Counted from the stretch's first letter, positions 1 to 8,440 are shown. The stretch: DNA of 64,000 bases from Bradyrhizobium barranii subsp. apii (GCF_011516635.5 NZ_CP096255.1:4834501-4898500), one strand, 5' to 3'. Notes: generated by a model not told the origin, from the letters alone. Program-made: numbers and translations.

Positions 1-750
1 AACCGCCTGGCGCAGTTCGCCGACAATTTTCTGGAGTTGCTGGCCGTCACCGACAATGCGTTGGTGCCGCCAGCCACGCCGGGCCATTTCAGCTTCGCGG
101 CCCACAACCGCGATTTTCTTGCGACCGCCGAGGGAATGTCGATGCTGGTCTTGCACAGCACCGAAGCCCATGTCGATGCCGTGCGTTTCAGGGCCGACCG
201 CATCGGCGATTATGCGCCGTTCGATTTCGGCCGCGACGCGGTGCTCCCGGGCGGAGGCACGGCGCGCGTCGCGTTTTCGCTGGCATTTGCCACCGATCCC
301 GCCATGCCCGGGCTCGCGTTCTTCACCTGCCAGCAGCGTCACCCGCCGGAACTGTTCTGGAAGGCGCAGTATCAGTGTCATCCCAACGGCGCCCTCCGCG
401 TGGTGGAGGTGGTGATGTCGGCGGCGGAGCCAGCGGCGCATCGCGATTTCCTCGAGCGCCTCACGGAAGGCACGGCCGAGCTTGCGCCGGGGCGGCTGAC
501 GATTGGTGAGCGCGGCAATCATATCACCTTGCTTGACCCGTCCGAACTGGCGCGCCGGCTACCGGGCCTCGCGAACAGCGCTTCGCCGCGCTTTTGCGCG
601 GCGCGTCTGGCGGTCGCTGATCTGGATGCGACAGGGCGAACACTGAGACACAACGGCGTCGGCTTCGCGATGACCGGTGCCGTGCTGTTGGTGCCACCCG
701 CCACCGCGCATGGTCTGGCGCTCGAATTCGTCGAACAGGAGGCAAACTGA
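1..750 (+). CDS. VOC-family (glyoxalase-like) protein, 5' end outside window
   Basis: The frame is open from base 1, so the true start lies upstream; the Met at base 37 follows codons that already read as a plausible helix (NRLAQFADNFLELL) and is probably internal. About 249 residues are visible. The protein looks like a two-module glyoxalase/dioxygenase-superfamily (VOC, Glyoxalase_3-type) protein: an N-terminal module with FFTCQQRHPPELFW, and a C-terminal module ending LLVPPATAHGLALEFVE, the usual closing strand of a VOC fold. No substrate can be assigned. Its stop is one base from the RidA start, so the two are almost certainly cotranscribed and may act in the same small-molecule pathway. 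Family call is from motif recognition only. Confidence 0.75.
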   Translation, partial: NRLAQFADNFLELLAVTDNALVPPATPGHFSFAAHNRDFLATAEGMSMLVLHSTEAHVDAVRFRADRIGDYAPFDFGRDAVLPGGGTARVAFSLAFATDPAMPGLAFFTCQQRHPPELFWKAQYQCHPNGALRVVEVVMSAAEPAAHRDFLERLTEGTAELAPGRLTIGERGNHITLLDPSELARRLPGLANSASPRFCAARLAVADLDATGRTLRHNGVGFAMTGAVLLVPPATAHGLALEFVEQEAN

Positions 751-751
751 C

Positions 752-1138
752 ATGGCTCACATCGTCAACCACAATCCCGCAACGGTCCATCCTCCCGCCG
801 GCGGTTACAGCATGGGACTTGAATTGACGCAGCACCGCCGTCTGTTGTTCATCAGTGGTCAGGTGCCCGAGAAAACCGACGGCACCGTGCCCGAAGGTTT
901 CGAGGCGCAATGCGCGCAGGCCTGGCGCAACGTGATCGAGGTGCTCGCCGCCGCGGGGCTTGGCGTCGAGCATCTGGTCAAGGTCACCACGTTCCTGACT
1001 GACCGGACTCAAGTCGTGACCAACCGCACCATTCGCAGCAAGGTGCTCGGCGAACATCGGCCCGCGCTGACGGTCGTGGTCGTCGAGACCGTTGACAGCA
1101 AATGGCTACTCGAGATCGAGGCGATTGCCGCGGAATGA
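752..1138 (+). CDS. RidA/YjgF/YER057c family protein
   Basis: A 128-residue protein of normal RidA length. RidA-family proteins are small trimeric enzymes that hydrolyse reactive enamines/imines released by PLP enzymes, or act as related deaminases. The family features are visible: the SGQVP strand near residue 35-39, a central helix (AWRNVIEVLAAAGL), VKVTTFLTD, and the HRPALT segment carrying the conserved arginine (R103) that binds the substrate carboxylate. The start at 752 has an AGGAGG about 9 bases upstream; longer readings from 677 overlap the preceding gene and lack a ribosome site. It follows the VOC gene by one base, suggesting translational coupling. Confidence 0.9.
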   Translation: MAHIVNHNPATVHPPAGGYSMGLELTQHRRLLFISGQVPEKTDGTVPEGFEAQCAQAWRNVIEVLAAAGLGVEHLVKVTTFLTDRTQVVTNRTIRSKVLGEHRPALTVVVVETVDSKWLLEIEAIAAE

Positions 1139-1179
1139 AGCCAGCTTCGCCAACCCTGCAATGAGCCCTCAGGTGTCCA

Positions 1180-1455
1180 ATGGCTGAGAACATCCATCCC
1201 TTCTACGAGACGCATCGGAGCGCCATGGAGACCGCCATGCGCGATCGGCTCGACCTTGCCGAAGCGATGTTGCGCGAGCGCACGCATGTCACCGACATCG
1301 ACGGGATCCGGCGGGAGGTGATGGACGAATTCGAGATCGTGCTCACCCAAATGCCCTATGTCGGCGGCGCGGCAAGCCGCATGAGCGATTTCTTCATGCG
1401 CCTGATGGGGTTCGTGGCCATCAGCCGGGTGCTGCGACGACACGGCTGCCTGTGA
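1180..1455 (+). CDS. L-2-amino-thiazoline-4-carboxylate hydrolase-like protein, N-terminal half
   Basis: A 91-residue frame beginning MAENIHPFYETHRS and ending ISRVLRRHGCL. It resembles the N-terminal half of ATC-hydrolase-like proteins (PF14196 type), including the helix that normally leads straight into the second half. The stop (1453-1455) overlaps the GTG start of the next frame (1452), and the two proteins together (about 232 residues) equal the usual length of one family member. Either the gene has been split by a one-base change, or the two are read by a -1 shift or by stop-start coupling. The fused reading would continue HGCL-VIGEIERD. ATC hydrolases open the thiazoline ring in L-cysteine formation, but many relatives are uncharacterised, so the substrate is not assigned. 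Confidence 0.55.
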   Translation: MAENIHPFYETHRSAMETAMRDRLDLAEAMLRERTHVTDIDGIRREVMDEFEIVLTQMPYVGGAASRMSDFFMRLMGFVAISRVLRRHGCL

Positions 1456-1877
1456 TTGGCGAGATCGAGCGAGACACCTACAAGGCGCAATTGCTGACCG
1501 TATCAGAAGCGAAGCGTCTCGCCTCGGGGCGGCAATTCGTGTCGCCGGAGAACCTGGCCTTGCTGCGCGAGCAGGCGGCAAGGAGCGTTACAAAAGCTCA
1601 TCAGGAAGAGTTTCCGGAAGACTTCGTCTACGATTTCGTCGAGCCGGGTCCGCAAGACAGCTTCGAATTCGGCATCAACTACAAGGCCTGCGGCTTCTGC
1701 AAGCTCGCAGCGCGTCACGGGGACAAGGACATCCTGCCGAATATCTGCGGCCTCGATTTCGTCGCCTACGCAGCGCGCGGCATCCGCCTGGAGCGGACAC
1801 AAACATTGGCGGGCGGCGCGAGCCACTGCAATTTCCGCTTCTCGCGGCTCCCGCCGGATGAGGCCGCGAACCCATAA
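1452..1877 (+). CDS. L-2-amino-thiazoline-4-carboxylate hydrolase-like protein, C-terminal half
   Basis: A 141-residue frame with GTG at 1452, overlapping the preceding stop by four bases (GTGA). It carries the most recognisable part of the ATC hydrolase family: a Cys-containing segment (ACGFCKLAARHGDKDILP, around residue 78), then CGLDFVAYAARG, and the terminal RTQTLAGGASHCNFRF strand. It begins exactly where the upstream frame stops, so it should be read with it. No independent ribosome-binding site is obvious for the GTG, which favours coupling or an artefactual split of one gene over two free-standing genes. Confidence 0.6.
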   Translation: MIGEIERDTYKAQLLTVSEAKRLASGRQFVSPENLALLREQAARSVTKAHQEEFPEDFVYDFVEPGPQDSFEFGINYKACGFCKLAARHGDKDILPNICGLDFVAYAARGIRLERTQTLAGGASHCNFRFSRLPPDEAANP

Positions 1878-2073
1878 ATCGGCCGCGCTGACGGCTCGCG
1901 AAACTCCGCTACGCCCCGGTAGCGATCAAATTGCGCATCGCATGCTTTGAGCCAGATCAAGGTAGAACTCCAGGCCGGCCATATCCTCAATGCTTGCCGA
2001 CGTGGCGATGCAAAATAGCTGCAAAAGAGTGCCCGTCCTTGCGCTGGATCACGACATTGCAAGGAGATCGCCG

Positions 2074-3117
2074 ATGATGGAGCCGCGCAATCGAGTTGTT
2101 CAAGTCAGCCTCTTCGGTGATCCCGAGAGGCTGGAGGTGGTCGACGCTCCCTTGCCGACCGCCAGCCGGGGCGAGCTGCGGGTCCGTGTACTTGCGTCGA
2201 GCCTCAACTACACCGAGGTGTTGATCAGGCGCCATCTATACCCGCAAACGATGGGCCTCCGGCCGCCGTTCGTAATGGGCTACGACGTGGTCGGGGCAAT
2301 CGATCAGCTCGGTGAAGGCGTGCATGACTTTCAGATTGGCGACCGCGTGGCCGACATGACGGTGGTCGGGTCAAACGCTGACTACCGCACGCTTCGGGCG
2401 AACGACGTGGCCCGCGTGCCGGAGGGCGTAGACGCGGCGGAGGCGGCCACACTGATCTTGAGCTGGACGACCGCGTACCAGCTTCTGCACCGCGCGGCCC
2501 GGGTCCAGCGAGGCCAGCGCGTGCTCGTGCACGGCGCCGCCGGCGCCGTCGGCCAGGCGCTGCTCATGCTCGGGAGATTGGCCGGCATCGAGCTGTGGGG
2601 CACCGCGCGCGGCGAGCACATGGCGCTCGTCCGAGAGCTAGGGGCAACGCCGATCGACTACAAGCATGATGACTTCACGCGGGTCCTGCCGGGCGGGTTC
2701 GACGTTATCGTCGACGGCGTTGGCGAAGACGGCTATCGCCGCTCATACGCGGCGCTCAAGCCAGGCGGCCTGCTCTGTGCCATCGGTTTCTCGGCGAGCG
2801 TGCAAGCACAGCGTCGCATGCTCCCTATCGTGATGGAGATCGCGCGCCTTTACCTGTGGAGATTGTTGCCCGGCGGCAAGCGGGCCCGGTTTTACTCGGT
2901 AAATGCCATGCGGGCGCGACATCCCACCTGGTTCAAGGAGGACTTGGAGCGTCTGTTCGGGCTTTTGGCAACTGGTGCCATCCGGCCGCGCATCGCCGAG
3001 CGGATCTCCTTCGACGAGGTCGCCGATGCTCACCGTCGCCTCGAGACTGGTGGCCTCGAGGGCAAGCTCGTGCTGTGCCCGGATCTCTCGTCGCGACACA
3101 ACCAGCGCGCCGCCTGA
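2074..3117 (+). CDS. Zinc-independent medium-chain dehydrogenase/reductase (quinone-oxidoreductase-like)
   Basis: 347 residues. An N-terminal GroES-like domain (residues 10-120) with SLNYTEVLIRRHLYP, MGYDVVGAI and GDRVADM is followed by a Rossmann domain whose dinucleotide motif is HGAAGAVGQ (about residues 153-161), preceded by the AATLILSWTTAYQLL segment typical of the QOR/zeta-crystallin branch. The structural and catalytic zinc cysteines of alcohol dehydrogenases are absent, so an NADPH-dependent quinone or enone reductase is the likely activity. The start at 2074 is preferred over the longer reading from 1990 because AAGGAGA lies 7 bases upstream and the earlier residues have no family counterpart. 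The 112 bases before 1990 hold nothing recognised. Confidence 0.85.
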   Translation: MMEPRNRVVQVSLFGDPERLEVVDAPLPTASRGELRVRVLASSLNYTEVLIRRHLYPQTMGLRPPFVMGYDVVGAIDQLGEGVHDFQIGDRVADMTVVGSNADYRTLRANDVARVPEGVDAAEAATLILSWTTAYQLLHRAARVQRGQRVLVHGAAGAVGQALLMLGRLAGIELWGTARGEHMALVRELGATPIDYKHDDFTRVLPGGFDVIVDGVGEDGYRRSYAALKPGGLLCAIGFSASVQAQRRMLPIVMEIARLYLWRLLPGGKRARFYSVNAMRARHPTWFKEDLERLFGLLATGAIRPRIAERISFDEVADAHRRLETGGLEGKLVLCPDLSSRHNQRAA

Positions 3118-3147
3118 AACGGCGCTCCAGACATGTATCCGCGGATA

Positions 3148-3184
3148 GATTCCTGGATTGCTTCGCTGCGCTCGCAATGACGGA
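3148..3184. repeat. Dispersed intergenic repeat of the CERSEAIQ type
   Basis: The segment reads, on the minus strand, as a TTGCGAGCGCAGCGAAGCAATCC-like unit whose conceptual translation is the familiar RHCERSEAIQ string seen in spurious proteins of many bradyrhizobia and other bacteria. It sits just downstream of the medium-chain reductase gene. One copy is seen here; recognition is from memory of the motif, not from a search. Confidence 0.6.
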
Positions 3185-3322
3185 GTTTGGGTCGCGGTCC
3201 TGAGCCCATCGGCCTTAAAGGCACGGCGCCATGATGACGTTGTGCTCCTGTTTTGCCCGACGTGTCAAACGTCGTTGCGGCGGGGGCTCAAGCCACCTCG
3301 CGCCAAATTCTTCAATGATTTG

Positions 3323-3346
3323 TACTGTGCATGGGGTTGTTTTCGC
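3323..3346 (-). repeat. 24-bp 3'-flank repeat, copy 1
   Basis: These 24 bases are exactly repeated in inverse orientation at 20145-20168. Read in the direction of the adjacent gene (the permease, minus strand) the unit begins GCGAAAACAACCCCATGCAC. It starts 22 bases past the permease stop, next to an A-rich stretch, as does the second copy relative to lolD. Confidence 0.75.
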
Positions 3347-3367
3347 GTTTTTTGTTTTGAGGGCTGC

Positions 3368-4396
3368 CTACTCCGCTGCTTTTTCCCTGAGCCGTTGCGC
3401 GTAGACGTTGATGACCAGCGCCGCCAGCAGGATCAGGCCGCGGATCAGGATCTTCAGGAAGCTGTCGATGTTGACGTGGTCGAGGCCGTTATTCAGGACA
3501 CCGAGAACGAACAGCCCGATGATGGTGTTGCCGATGCCGCCGCGGCCGCCGAACAGGCTGGTGCCGCCGACGACGACGGCGGCGATGGAGTCGAGCAAAT
3601 AGGTGTCGAACTCGTTCTGCTGCGCGCTGCCGAAATGGGCGACGCCGAGCATGCCGCCGATGCCCGAGCAGACCGCCGAGATCACCATGACGGCGCCGAG
3701 GATGAGCTTGACGTTGAGGCCGGAATATTCGGCCGCCTCGCGGTTGCCGCCGACCATGTAGACGTAGCGGCCGAAGCGCGTGTAGGTCAGCACCAGATGG
3801 CCGCCGAGCAGCATGATGGCCGCGACGATGACGATCCAGGGGATGCCGCCGATCGAGCCCGAGCCGAGCGTGGTGATCAGGCCGGGCACCTTGTAGGCGA
3901 TCTGGCCGCGCACCAGCAGCGCCGAGACGCCGGCCGCGATCTGCATCATGGCCAGCGTCATGATGAAGGAGGGGATGCCGATCACGGTCAGTCCGAGCGC
4001 GTTGACGAGGCCGAGCAGCGCGCAGAGCAGGATCGACAGGATGATCGCGACCGCGCCGGGCAGGGGAATGTTGGCGATGTTGACGTAGGATTCCTGCAGC
4101 GTGAAGTAGGCGACCGCGATGCCGGTGACGTTGGCGATGCTGGCGATCGAGAGGTCGATCTCCGCGCAGAGGATCACGAAGGTGAGGCCGACCGCGATGA
4201 TGCCGGTCACCGACACCTGCGTCAGGATGTTGCCGAGGTTGTCCAGCGTCGCGAAGGAGGGGCTGGCAAGGGCGAAGAAGGCGGAGAGGAAGATCAGGGT
4301 GAGGAACGGCGCGATGTTGCGCATCTGCGAGCGCAGGAAGGGCGCAACGCCGCGCGGCCGCTGACCCGCCGCCAAAGCCGTCTCACTGCTCGCCAT
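3368..4396 (-). CDS. CUT2-type sugar ABC transporter permease (RbsC/BPD_transp_2 family)
   Basis: 342 residues, strongly hydrophobic, with eight to ten predicted membrane spans starting at about residue 28 (IAPFLTLIFLSAFFALASP). Family features are LCAEIDLSIASIANVTG (the conserved E-I-D-L-S region), a TRFGRYVYMVGGNREAAEYSGLNV cytoplasmic loop that docks the ATPase, and the AAVVVGGTSLFGGRGG segment late in the protein. It is the membrane subunit of an importer for a monosaccharide or similar polar solute. It lies 12 bases after the ATPase gene, third in a binding protein, ATPase, permease order, so all three components are present. The substrate cannot be read from the sequence. Confidence 0.92.
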   Translation of the reverse strand: MASSETALAAGQRPRGVAPFLRSQMRNIAPFLTLIFLSAFFALASPSFATLDNLGNILTQVSVTGIIAVGLTFVILCAEIDLSIASIANVTGIAVAYFTLQESYVNIANIPLPGAVAIILSILLCALLGLVNALGLTVIGIPSFIMTLAMMQIAAGVSALLVRGQIAYKVPGLITTLGSGSIGGIPWIVIVAAIMLLGGHLVLTYTRFGRYVYMVGGNREAAEYSGLNVKLILGAVMVISAVCSGIGGMLGVAHFGSAQQNEFDTYLLDSIAAVVVGGTSLFGGRGGIGNTIIGLFVLGVLNNGLDHVNIDSFLKILIRGLILLAALVINVYAQRLREKAAE

Positions 4397-4408
4397 GGTG
4401 CTTCTCCG

Positions 4409-5911
4409 TCACGCCGCTTCCAGCAGGCGGTCCTTGCTGACCGGCTCGTTCTTGAATTCCCGCACCAATGCCCCGCGCTTGAGCACGAGGATGCGGTCGG
4501 CCAGCGACAGCACCGTTTCCGGCTCGGTCGACAGCACGATGACCGCGAGCCCCTTGGCGCGGAGATCGCGGACGATGTTGATGACGTCGTTCTTGGCGCC
4601 GACATCCATGCCCCGGGTCGGCTCGCACAGCACCAGCAGCTTCGGCGGATAGGTCAGCCATTTTGCCAGCGCGACCTTCTGCTGATTGCCGCCGGAGAGC
4701 ATGCCGAGATCGAGACCGACCACCGGCGGCCTGATCTGCAGCTGCTCGACCTGGCGCCTGGCGATATCGCGCTCCTGCGCCGGCTTGAGCAGCAGCGATG
4801 AGATGCGGTCCAGAATGCTGATCGAGATGTTCTTGTAGACCGGCTCCTGGTGGAACAGCATGGCACGCCGGCTCTCCGGCACCAGCGCCACGCCGGCGCG
4901 CCGCGCCGCCGCCGTGCTGGCGAAGGTTTTTGGCTTGCCCTCGACGGCGAGCGTGCCGCCGTCCGGCTTCAGCTTGCCGAACAGGATGCGCGACAGCTCC
5001 TGCTGGCCGCAGCCCATGAACCCGTAGATGCCGAGCACCTCGCCGGCGCGCGCCTCGAAGGAGATATCCTTCAGGCTGCGGGCCAGTGACAATTGGTCGA
5101 CCTTCAGGACCACGGAGCTGTCGCTCGACCGTGGCAGCATGAGGTCATCGGTGTAGCTGTGCTCGAGCGCTTCGCCGCCGCGGCCGATCATGGCCTCGAT
5201 CAGCGCGCCCTTGCTGGTCGCAGCCGCCGCGGTCTCGGCGACCTTCCGCCCGTTGCGGAACACGGTCACCGTGTCGGACACAAGCAGGATGTCCTCGATG
5301 AAATGCGAGATGAAGACGATCGCAGTGCCTTCCTCGCGCAGCCGCCGCAGCGTCGCGAACAGCCGCTCGACCTCGGGCGGGGAGAGGGCGGAGGTCGGCT
5401 CGTCCAGGATGACGATGCGGGCGCCGGAGAACAGCACCCGGGCGATCTCGATCAGCTGCTGCAGCCCGATCGGGAGGTCGCCGAGCCTGGACATCGGATC
5501 GACGTCGATGCCGAAGCGGGCGAGCTGCTCGCCGGCCTCGCGCGCCATGCGCCGCCATTGCACGAGGCCGAACCGGTTGGTCGGCTGGTTGCCCAGGAAC
5601 ACGTTCTCGGCGACCGTGAGATCGGGCGCGACGCTCAGCTCCTGATGCACCATGGCGATACCGGCCGCGTGCGCATCGCGGGCGGAGCGGAAATGCGTCT
5701 CCTTCCCGTCGATCAGGAAGCGGCCGGAGAATTCGCTGTGCACGCCGGCGATGATCTTCATCAGCGTGCTTTTGCCGGCGCCATTCTCGCCGACGAGACC
5801 GTGGATCTCGCCGGGTGAGAGCGCGAAGTCGACACCACGAAGCGCCTCGACGCCGCCGAAGCTCTTCGTGATGCCTTGCAGTTCCAGGATGGGCGAACGA
5901 ACCTCAGGCAT
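4409..5911 (-). CDS. CUT2-type sugar ABC transporter ATP-binding protein (RbsA/MglA-like, double ABC domain)
   Basis: 500 residues with two ABC cassettes, as usual for this family. The first has Walker A GENGAGKST (residues 41-49), a signature reading LPIGLQQLIEIARVL and Walker B ARIVILDEPTSAL. The second has a degenerate Walker A region (YGFMGCGQQELSRIL) but an intact LSGGNQQKVALAKWL signature and LLVLCEPTRGMDVGA. A degenerate second site is normal in this family. It energises the neighbouring permease. Six bases separate the upstream binding-protein stop from its start, so the three genes form one unit. Confidence 0.93.
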   Translation of the reverse strand: MPEVRSPILELQGITKSFGGVEALRGVDFALSPGEIHGLVGENGAGKSTLMKIIAGVHSEFSGRFLIDGKETHFRSARDAHAAGIAMVHQELSVAPDLTVAENVFLGNQPTNRFGLVQWRRMAREAGEQLARFGIDVDPMSRLGDLPIGLQQLIEIARVLFSGARIVILDEPTSALSPPEVERLFATLRRLREEGTAIVFISHFIEDILLVSDTVTVFRNGRKVAETAAAATSKGALIEAMIGRGGEALEHSYTDDLMLPRSSDSSVVLKVDQLSLARSLKDISFEARAGEVLGIYGFMGCGQQELSRILFGKLKPDGGTLAVEGKPKTFASTAAARRAGVALVPESRRAMLFHQEPVYKNISISILDRISSLLLKPAQERDIARRQVEQLQIRPPVVGLDLGMLSGGNQQKVALAKWLTYPPKLLVLCEPTRGMDVGAKNDVINIVRDLRAKGLAVIVLSTEPETVLSLADRILVLKRGALVREFKNEPVSKDRLLEAA

Positions 5912-5917
5912 GGAGGC

Positions 5918-6940
5918 TCAGATCAGGAAGTGATCCTGCATCCACTGCATCCCGGCGGCGTTGGCCTTGGTCACGACCGGGCCGTCGGTGACGACGTTCT
6001 TGGGGATTCCCTGTCCGCTCTTCTCGCCGCCGACCACGGCGGAAACGCCTGCGATGATGGCGCCGCCATGGATGTGGCAGGAGGGATTGCGCACGGTCGC
6101 GAACATGCGGCCTTCGCTCACCGCCTGGATCGCCGGCGGCATGGCATCGACGCCGCCGATCAGGATGTTGGTGCGATTGCGCGCCTTCATGATGTTGGCG
6201 GCGGCGAGCGCCATGTCGTCATTGTGGAAGAACGCCGCGTCGATCTGCGGATATTTGGTCAGGTAGGTTTCCCAGAGGCGCGCTGTTTTCGACACGTCCC
6301 AGTCGGCAGGCTGGGTGTCGAGCACCTCGATGTTCGGGAACTGCTTGACGACGGTGTTGAAGCCCTTCGCCCGGCCTTGCGCGCCGGTATGGCCGAGCGC
6401 GCCCTGCGTCATGATGATCTTGCCTTTGCCGCCCATGGCGTTGCACAGCGCCTGCGTCACGGAGGCGCCCATGAACTCGTTGTCGGGGGCAAGGAAAGAG
6501 TGGACGTTGATCTGGTCGAGCGGGGCAATCAGCGTGTCCATGTCGATCACCGGCGTGCCGGCATCGATCATCTTCTGCACGGGCTGGGTGAGGGTGCCGA
6601 TACCGAAGGCCTGGATCGCGACGAAGTCCCACTTTTGCGAGGCCATGTTGTCGATCGCCGCGCGCTGCTTCACCGCATCGAGCTGGCCATCGAACCAGGT
6701 CACCTCGACATTGAACAGCTTGCCCCAGAATTCCGCCGCCTGCTTGCCCTGGGCGCACCAGGTGGCCTGGAGGCCCGCATTGGAGAAGGCCGCCTTCAGC
6801 GGCTTCTCGGATCGTCCGACCTCGGCTGCAAGGGCGGGGTTTATGCCCATGCTGCCGAGAAGGGCAGTCGCGGCGCCGGCGGTCGCCGCCGCCTGAAGAA
6901 GATCGCGCCTCGTCGTCGAGAAATCTTTCGTCCCGGACAT
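5918..6940 (-). CDS. Sugar ABC transporter periplasmic substrate-binding protein (RbsB/Peripla_BP_4-like), Tat-type signal
   Basis: 340 residues. The N-terminus has a twin-arginine signal (TTRRDLLQAAATAGAATALL) followed by a probable cleavage after NPALA. The mature protein has the Peripla_BP_4 pattern: repeated alternating strands and helices, FDGQLDAVKQRAAIDNMASQ, the hinge region with FLAPDNEFMG, and AAFFHNDDMALAAANIMKARN followed by GVDAMPPAIQAV. The start at 6940 was chosen because GGGAGCG lies just upstream and the Tat signal begins there; a longer frame to 7237 would add an unrelated leader. It is the first gene of the importer operon, and no regulator gene is adjacent. Confidence 0.9.
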   Translation of the reverse strand: MSGTKDFSTTRRDLLQAAATAGAATALLGSMGINPALAAEVGRSEKPLKAAFSNAGLQATWCAQGKQAAEFWGKLFNVEVTWFDGQLDAVKQRAAIDNMASQKWDFVAIQAFGIGTLTQPVQKMIDAGTPVIDMDTLIAPLDQINVHSFLAPDNEFMGASVTQALCNAMGGKGKIIMTQGALGHTGAQGRAKGFNTVVKQFPNIEVLDTQPADWDVSKTARLWETYLTKYPQIDAAFFHNDDMALAAANIMKARNRTNILIGGVDAMPPAIQAVSEGRMFATVRNPSCHIHGGAIIAGVSAVVGGEKSGQGIPKNVVTDGPVVTKANAAGMQWMQDHFLI

Positions 6941-7079
6941 CGCTCGCTCCCATAAAATTTTCGTCGGCGCGTCATTGATTGCGCGACCGATGTCCGAAAG
7001 TCTCTCACAAGAGTTCCTGCCACTCAATCTGCAATCGATCGCGAGATCGCCGCAGCTCGTGTTGGTGCAGCGCAAAGCG

Positions 7080-7499
7080 TCAGGCCGGAATAGTGGCGAA
7101 GGCGTCGATCTCGACGAGCAGCTGGTCCCAGGCCTGCGCGATTTCCGGCGACCACTCGTCGCCGAGCAGGTCGCGCAGCGCATCCCTGATGACGGCGAAG
7201 AACGCGATGAACAGGTCGCGCGGGGTGCCGTAGCCATCGTGCGAGGCGACCTCGCAAGCGATTAGCCTGAAATGGCCCCGACGCTCACCGGCGAAGTCGA
7301 GGATTGCCTCGATCGTCAGCGCAAGCATCGATCCCATCACCAGCTCGCTGCCCTGCGAGCGGAACATGGTCTGCGTTTCGGGATGCTGTTCGAACAGCCG
7401 TTGGTAGACGAGTGGCGTGAGATCCGCGCAACGCGAGGCCGCGAGTTCGAAGCTGTTTTCGATTGGATTAGAGGGAGCGCTCATCGGCATCGAAGCCAT
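7080..7499 (-). CDS. Single-domain globin-family protein
   Basis: 139 residues (or 136/134 from the later Mets at 7490 and 7484; none has a strong ribosome site). The fold is recognisable from the A helix (NSFELAASRCADLTPLVYQRLFEQHPETQTMF), the E region and the F-helix SHDGYG, whose H87 aligns with the proximal haem-ligating His of flavohaemoglobin-like single-domain globins, followed by the G/H helices ending EWSPEIAQAWDQLL. Likely an oxygen or nitric-oxide binding haem protein. No reductase domain is attached. An intrinsic terminator hairpin sits only 24 bases upstream of the start in the transcribed direction, which is unusual. Confidence 0.75.
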   Translation of the reverse strand: MASMPMSAPSNPIENSFELAASRCADLTPLVYQRLFEQHPETQTMFRSQGSELVMGSMLALTIEAILDFAGERRGHFRLIACEVASHDGYGTPRDLFIAFFAVIRDALRDLLGDEWSPEIAQAWDQLLVEIDAFATIPA

Positions 7500-7522
7500 G
7501 CGGGCAAAAGAGCCTTGCGGGC

Positions 7523-7551
7523 AAAAAAAGAGCGGGGCCCTGGCCCCGCTC
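7523..7551 (-). terminator. Intrinsic terminator (or leader attenuator) upstream of the globin gene
   Basis: A perfect 10-bp stem GAGCGGGGCC/GGCCCCGCTC with a 2-base CT centre is followed, on the minus strand, by seven T residues (7523-7529 read in complement). On the plus strand there is no T run, so it is directional. No minus-strand gene is recognised above it, and the globin start lies 24 bases beyond its T tract. Confidence 0.7.
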
Positions 7552-7969
7552 GAAAATTGTGTCGACCCTATTATCCCCGATTCTAAGATTTGCTCTGGAT
7601 TGACGGGGCGACGCTGCGTTTTGCGCGCCAGGGGCTCCTCCCGAGACTTGGACCACCAGACTTCGACCTCGCGGCCAGCCTGAGCAAGAGGGATGCTAGA
7701 TCAACTTTTCTCACTTGTCATCATTTTCGGCAACGATTGTTCAAAATTAGAGCAGCTGACGAAATGATCGGGCTGTTCACCCCGTAACTGTATGACAAAT
7801 ATAAGAAATCTGTGGACGGGGCGGGTTGCCGGACTGCCTCAAATGCCGGACGTCCCATCCCGTGGGGCGGCAGGAGCACAGTTTTCGAGAAATTTGCGCT
7901 GCGCCAAGAAGCCGGCGGAACTGACCTCGACTCAGGTCTCGGCGAGGTGTTTAGTTCGTAGGCGAACGA
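7552..7969. other. Intergenic region without a supported gene, upstream of the copper operon
   Basis: This 418-base stretch separates divergent units and should hold the copper-operon promoter. Open frames crossing it on both strands have no family resemblance or ribosome site. Local GC is lower around 7690-7810. I compared it with the cobalamin riboswitch pattern because of the TonB receptor downstream and could not match it. Confidence 0.4.
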
Positions 7970-8356
7970 ATGGCTCGGCGGATGCGCGCACGGCTGCAAA
8001 AATTCCTACCCCTGGTCCTGCTCGCTTTGGCGATGCAGGTGCTGGCGCCGATTGCCGCCTGTCTGGCGGCCGGCCAGGCCGTGGCCGATCCGTTGTCTGC
8101 CGGCGTCATCTGCCACAGCGCCAGCGAGCAGGGCGGTCTGGACGACCAGACCGGCGCGCCGACCGCACATGGCGCCGCGTGCGCGCTGTGCTGCCTGGCG
8201 CAGGCAGGCGCATCGCTCGATTCGCCGCCGCACGTTGCGCTCGCCATTCCCTTCCGCCACGCCGCGCGCGTGGTGTGGCATGCGGCGGATGTATCCGCCG
8301 TCGCGATCCATAAGGGCACAAGCGCCCAGGCGCGCGCACCACCTCAATTTTCCTGA
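7970..8356 (+). CDS. DUF2946-like small exported protein of copper operon
   Basis: 128 residues. A Lys/Arg-rich start and hydrophobic segment (FLPLVLLALAMQVLAPIAACLA) indicate a signal or anchor. A later HGAACALCCLAQAG segment with clustered cysteines and histidines is the hallmark I associate with DUF2946 proteins, which frequently precede TonB receptors and copper proteins. It may bind a metal but the function is not established. ATG at 7970 or 7982 are both possible; neither has a strong ribosome site. It opens a run of eight same-strand genes ending at 16599. Confidence 0.65.
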   Translation: MARRMRARLQKFLPLVLLALAMQVLAPIAACLAAGQAVADPLSAGVICHSASEQGGLDDQTGAPTAHGAACALCCLAQAGASLDSPPHVALAIPFRHAARVVWHAADVSAVAIHKGTSAQARAPPQFS

Positions 8357-8440
8357 CGACCCCCGTGATTGCCGCGGTCCGTCCGCTGGCGATCGATGCT
8401 GTCGAAGGGCCGGAGAGAAAGCCGGCGTCAGGAATGCCCC

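Noticed and set aside
3158..4801. 547-codon plus-strand frame across the sugar permease and ATPase
   Set aside because: Composition typical of an antisense shadow (Asp/Gln/Arg-rich), opposite to two clear transporter genes.
7790..7960. Possible cobalamin riboswitch before the TonB receptor operon
   Set aside because: Compared on both strands with the B12-box pattern; the order of conserved blocks does not fit and the operon is copper-related.
7721..7999. 92-codon minus-strand frame in the copper-operon leader
   Set aside because: No ribosome site, no recognised family, overlaps the DUF2946 start.
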